From Datura wrightii (lineage: Eukaryota; Streptophyta; Magnoliopsida; Solanales; Solanaceae), in assembly GCA_035772735.1 (NCBI GenBank), contig JASDFA010000003.1, positions 126,967,001 to 127,031,000 of the forward strand: 64,000 bases of DNA. The letters are read 5' to 3'. This document shows positions 60,474 through 64,000 of the stretch, piece by piece (position 1 is the first letter of the stretch; each line of letters opens with the position of its first letter). The notes under the pieces are model-generated. The model saw only the letters and a list, made by a program, of their open reading frames with translations, did no database searches and had not been told where the DNA came from. Both the position numbers and the translations under genes were made by a program.

Positions 60474-61253
60474 TATCACGTCCTAAGCTTGGGGAAGCCT
60501 AACTGGCACCTGATACCTACCTGATGGAGCAATCCACTATACTCAACTATATAGTGAGATATTGGTGTCAATAATACCACCATAACAAGTTGCTAAATAA
60601 ACGCATAATATGGACTGACAAGGTCTCAATAATAAATCAACAAAAAGATAGAGGCGACAAGGCCACAACTCAACAAATACGAATAACAACAAGTTGACAA
60701 GGCTGCAACAAGGCAATATATGCATATGGCCAGCAAAGCCATAAACAATAACCTAAATAACCCACAATACAAGCCCATAAAGCCTCAAAGTGTATTAATA
60801 ACTAATGGTTGGGATAGGGCCCCAACCTACCCCTCAAGTTACACAAGAACTCATAATATGCGAAACTGACTATATAGACCAACTGCTCCAAAAAAGGAGC
60901 ATACCAAACTAATAACTGAAATAAAAAAAGCTCCTATTATAGAGGTTGATCAGACCTATAAATGTATATGCAGCATAAAATGTAGCATCTCCGGGTGAAG
61001 GAACATCAGTATAAATAATATGTACTAGTATGTAAGACTGAATATAATAATCATAAAGAATCAAATGTAACCAACTGAATCAAAAGATAATAATATATAA
61101 ATGGCAAGAGACAGCTTGAGGCTCTAAGAACCTGTAAATCTACATGCATGCATAAATATGTGAATGGTCGTTATGCTATACGTAGAGGCCTTTTGATACG
61201 CTGATCAAAAAAATATAATATATATACATGTCATCATCATCGCCCATAGGCCT
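60474..61253 (-). repeat. G2 5' LTR, first 780 bp (plus-strand order)
   Basis: Starts TATCACGTCCTAAGC. Follows 14155-14925 of the left LTR with many substitutions, then is cut at CATAGGCCTT by the G7 LTR. Confidence 0.82.
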
Positions 61254-63845
61254 TATAATACCCCAAAAGTTCCTAAGACCAGACTTGAGATTTGAAGTGG
61301 ATTAGCAGGAAAATTTGGAAAAAAAATTACTTCAGTACGACTAAACCTACGAGTCATAGGTTTGTAGTATGGGTCGTAGAAAGATCTATAGCCTAGATCA
61401 TATAAGTTGTTTCCCAACCACGAGTCCCCACTACGAGCCATAGTATGTGGGTGCGACCCGTGTCCTGAAGTCATAGCATGTCTTTGGAGTTATCATGTGA
61501 ATGATTCTATGGGTAATAGTACGACTCGTAGGATAGAGTTACGAGTCATGGTACAAGTTGTGGAAATATTCAGAGAGTTGGGGAAAAATGGACTCATTAG
61601 TCACTGAAGGAAACCATAGGTTGTTGGTACGACTCATGGTACGAGTCGTAATATGATGGTGTGAATCATGGGTTCAGTCATTAGTTATTATATAATAATG
61701 CATCGGACTTTTGGGCTAAGTTAGGAACCCTTCTAGGTATGCGGATAGACCCACAATCGATGAATTTATGAAAACCAAGTGTTAATATTAATTCCAAAGT
61801 GTAATAAGTGCATTGGATAAAAATTAAGGTCATAAGAAACCTCTAGCATAAAGTTGGGTTGAGAGCCTTCTTACCGATTGAGTTTTTCTCATTGGTTCAT
61901 ATAAGGGTCAACTTCAACCGATCATACCCTCCATGTTAAAAAATGGTTTTGGGTGATTTAGCATATGAAATTGAAGCCCTTTTAGTCTTCTTTCCAACTC
62001 ATCCAACTTGTATCAATTGGTGTTTGGAGTAAAACGTTATGAGCGATTTAGTGAAGCTGCAGTAGGCATGGTACGACACTCAGTACGAGTCGTACAAGCA
62101 ACCTACGACTCGTACTGTTGGTCGTGGTAACTGTCGGTTACATGTTTTATTTCGATAGTTTTGGGGAATTTTTTTAAACTCCTATGCTTCTAACTCTTAA
62201 ATAACATCGTTTTGGTCTTTCTTTAGGTCAGATTAAAGGGTTTAACATAGCTTAAATCCTTACTCTCTTCAAACATGATTAGATTAGATTTTCTCTCCAG
62301 AAGGAGCTAGGGTTCATCACCTCCAACTTCTTAATTCCTCTTGGTTCATCAATACAAGTCAAGAGATCGTCCACCCAGGTATATAAGGCTATAATGAGAG
62401 TTCCTTTCACTCTCATGCCGAAAATTCCTCTCAATTCCATGAATTCCAATCCTAGATTCAAGTTTCATGATCCTATGAGGTCTATTCCAATTCTTGTGAA
62501 ATCCCCTATGATCTATCTATGGGTCAATTCCCTTTATGTATCAAATCATATTTTATGATCTATGGTCAGATTTTATAAATTTTTTACTAGTAATTTATAG
62601 TTTCAACTTCTAATTAAATTATGCCCAATTATGTAAGCTTCATGAAAAGTCAATTTATGGTTCCATTATGATCTTGATCTTCTAAATCCATAAATTATGA
62701 TTTATGATTTATGATATGATTTCTTTCAAGTACTCATCATGCATTTATGAATATAAAGTATATACATGTTTTACAAGTATGCATGAACCTTATGATTTAC
62801 GAATTATGTTTTGGCCAACTCACGGGCCTCAAGTCATGGCTAGTTTATGTATATTCAAGAAAGTTTACGATTATCATGATTTAACTAGCCCATGAACTCA
62901 TGTATGTATTATTATGATCACTATATATGTTTTAAGAGTAGTATCGAACACCGAGTAGGTTTAGGGCTTAGGTTAAGCCCCGGATCTCATGAACTACGTG
63001 TCACGGTAGGTATGTTAGGACCGCTTTCATGTTTGTCCCTAGACAAAATGGCCCTTTTCTTTGTGATATCACACTTTCATGGTTTTTGCCCTTGGCAAGG
63101 TACGAAAACCCTCCCGACTAGGGTTACAAGTTGGGTTTCATGTGTGCTCATATAGGGTATGTCGGTTAAGAGAATCTCGCACTGTTCCTCATGATTTATG
63201 TATGTTATGATTATGTGTGTTGGATTAAGTTATGTTAAGAAAAGCTCTTCCATTATGATTATGACTATGTTTATGTTACGAATCTTTTGAAAACCTTGAG
63301 TTGTATGATATATTATGATGATTTATGATAAGAGCATGCTGTCCTACTCTTATAATCTTTTATGAACATTATTTATGTTTTAATTGTATTTTTACTTACC
63401 TTGCATACTCAGTAAATTTCACGTACTGGCCGCCTACTTTCTATGTTGTATCATTTCATGATACAGGACCCAGCTCTCACGATTATCTCCATCCTTAGTC
63501 CATCGCAAAGTTTGCTATCAGCATTTTGGTGAGTCCTCATGTTCTGAGAACCATATGTTCAGACTTGATGTTCTTTTGTTTCAGTTTTGTCGGGTTAGTT
63601 GAGGGTGTTGTCCCATCAACGCATCTATTATGATAGAGGCTTTCAGACAGTATGTATTACTCAACTTATGTGTATGTCTAGTGTTTTTAGATGTTATAAT
63701 ATGGTTATGTTTTTGCTATGTTTTATGCTAAGTATTCCTCTTATTAAATGTGATTAGCTATATGCATGTGTCATGGGTCGACTTGGGGTCTCTTTGGGTC
63801 CCTTGTTCCGTGTCTACGATCCGGGTGTACGTTTGGGTCGTGACA
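61254..63845 (+). repeat. G7 5' LTR (2592 bp)
   Basis: Starts TATAATACCCC (canonical TGTAATACCCC) and ends GGTCGTGACA. It contains an array of TACGACTCGTA/TACGAGTCGTA motifs (61336-62117), including a 14-bp perfect hairpin at 62081-62117. Confidence 0.85.
62081..62117. repeat. Perfect 14-bp inverted repeat with 9-base loop in the G7 LTR
   Basis: CAGTACGAGTCGTA at 62081-62094 and TACGACTCGTACTG at 62104-62117 are exact reverse complements. Confidence 0.97.
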
Positions 63846-63849
63846 AACA

Positions 63850-63862
63850 TGGCATCAGAGCA
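63850..63862 (+). other. G7 primer binding site
   Basis: TGGCATCAGAGCA, one transition from the initiator-Met tRNA complement, 4 bases after the LTR end. Confidence 0.85.
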
Positions 63863-64000
63863 ATAGGTTTGACGTGTCTTAGGGTATCTGAAAGTTGCGT
63901 TAAGTAGAGTCTTTTTCATGGGTGTGAAGCGCGCCACACCTATGACAAAGAGCCTATGAAAACGTTTTAGGAAATGTTCCCCTCTTTTATGATCTATGTT

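Larger units (their letters stand above)
59604..61253 (-). mobile_element. G2 right part: gag remnant and 5' LTR
   Basis: Degenerate gag, primer site and the first 780 bp of an LTR of the same family as 14155-16494. It is bounded on the left by the T2 terminus and on the right by the G7 LTR, both clean insertion boundaries. Confidence 0.75.
61254..64000 (+). mobile_element. G7: 5' end of a plus-strand chromovirus
   Basis: 5' LTR 61254-63845, primer site at 63850-63862 and leader to the window end; the rest lies outside. The LTR resembles that of G3 at both ends. The leader contains GGTGTGAAGCGCGCCACACC, a stretch I associate with Tekay-type leaders. No gag start is reached. Confidence 0.88.

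Noticed and set aside
1..64000. Possible host gene, defence locus or biosynthetic cluster
   Set aside because: No exon-intron gene, kinase, LRR, P450 or similar domain could be read on either strand. All recognisable protein pieces are gag, protease, RT, RNase H, integrase, chromodomain or the transposon-protein ORF.

Overview
This window looks like plant pericentromeric or other heterochromatic DNA, most likely from a Solanaceae-type dicot. The family assignment is inferred from the style of the retroelement proteins and was not tested. I found no host gene, RNA gene, CRISPR array or prokaryotic feature. Almost every base with a recognisable origin belongs to LTR retrotransposons of the Ty3/gypsy superfamily, nested in and truncated by one another. 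All coding regions are decayed; several domains still read cleanly.

Two lineages are present. The first is Tekay/Del-type chromoviruses (labels G1-G7). They have LTRs of about 2.1-2.6 kb, a primer site resembling initiator-Met tRNA, gag with a CCHC knuckle, an Asp protease, RT, RNase H, integrase and an integrase C-terminal chromodomain. The second is Tat/Athila-like elements (T1, T2) with a TGGCGCC-type primer site, a 3' LTR that starts with TGATCTTGGGC and little or no pol.

Layout: T1 (+) 1-3661; G1 (-) 3662-12331; an unassigned, probably LTR-derived stretch 12332-14154; G2 (-) left part 14155-17907; G3 (+) 17908-22885; G4 (-) 22886-32433; G5 (-) 32434-37610; T2 (-), a head-to-tail LTR array, 37611-48724 and 59149-59603; G6 (-), complete, 48725-59148, inserted in a T2 LTR; G2 right part 59604-61253; G7 (+) 61254 to the window end. 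G3 sits in the G2 integrase, G4 in the G3 3' LTR, G5 in the G4 5' LTR, T2 in the G2 gag, G6 in T2 and G7 in the G2 right LTR. One large deletion at about 37610 would account for all the missing right-hand parts of G5, G4 and G3, the missing middle of G2 and the missing 3' part of T2.

The observations most worth following are: (a) a GC-rich proximal-promoter module, including an exact 14-mer, shared by LTRs of the two different lineages just upstream of their TATA boxes; (b) in-frame stops that are almost all TAG at former CAG or TGG codons, a footprint of cytosine-methylation decay; (c) a 351-bp perfectly identical tract inside otherwise diverged G6 LTRs, suggesting gene conversion; (d) the tandem reduced T2 array with a duplicated 141-codon ORF of unknown function.
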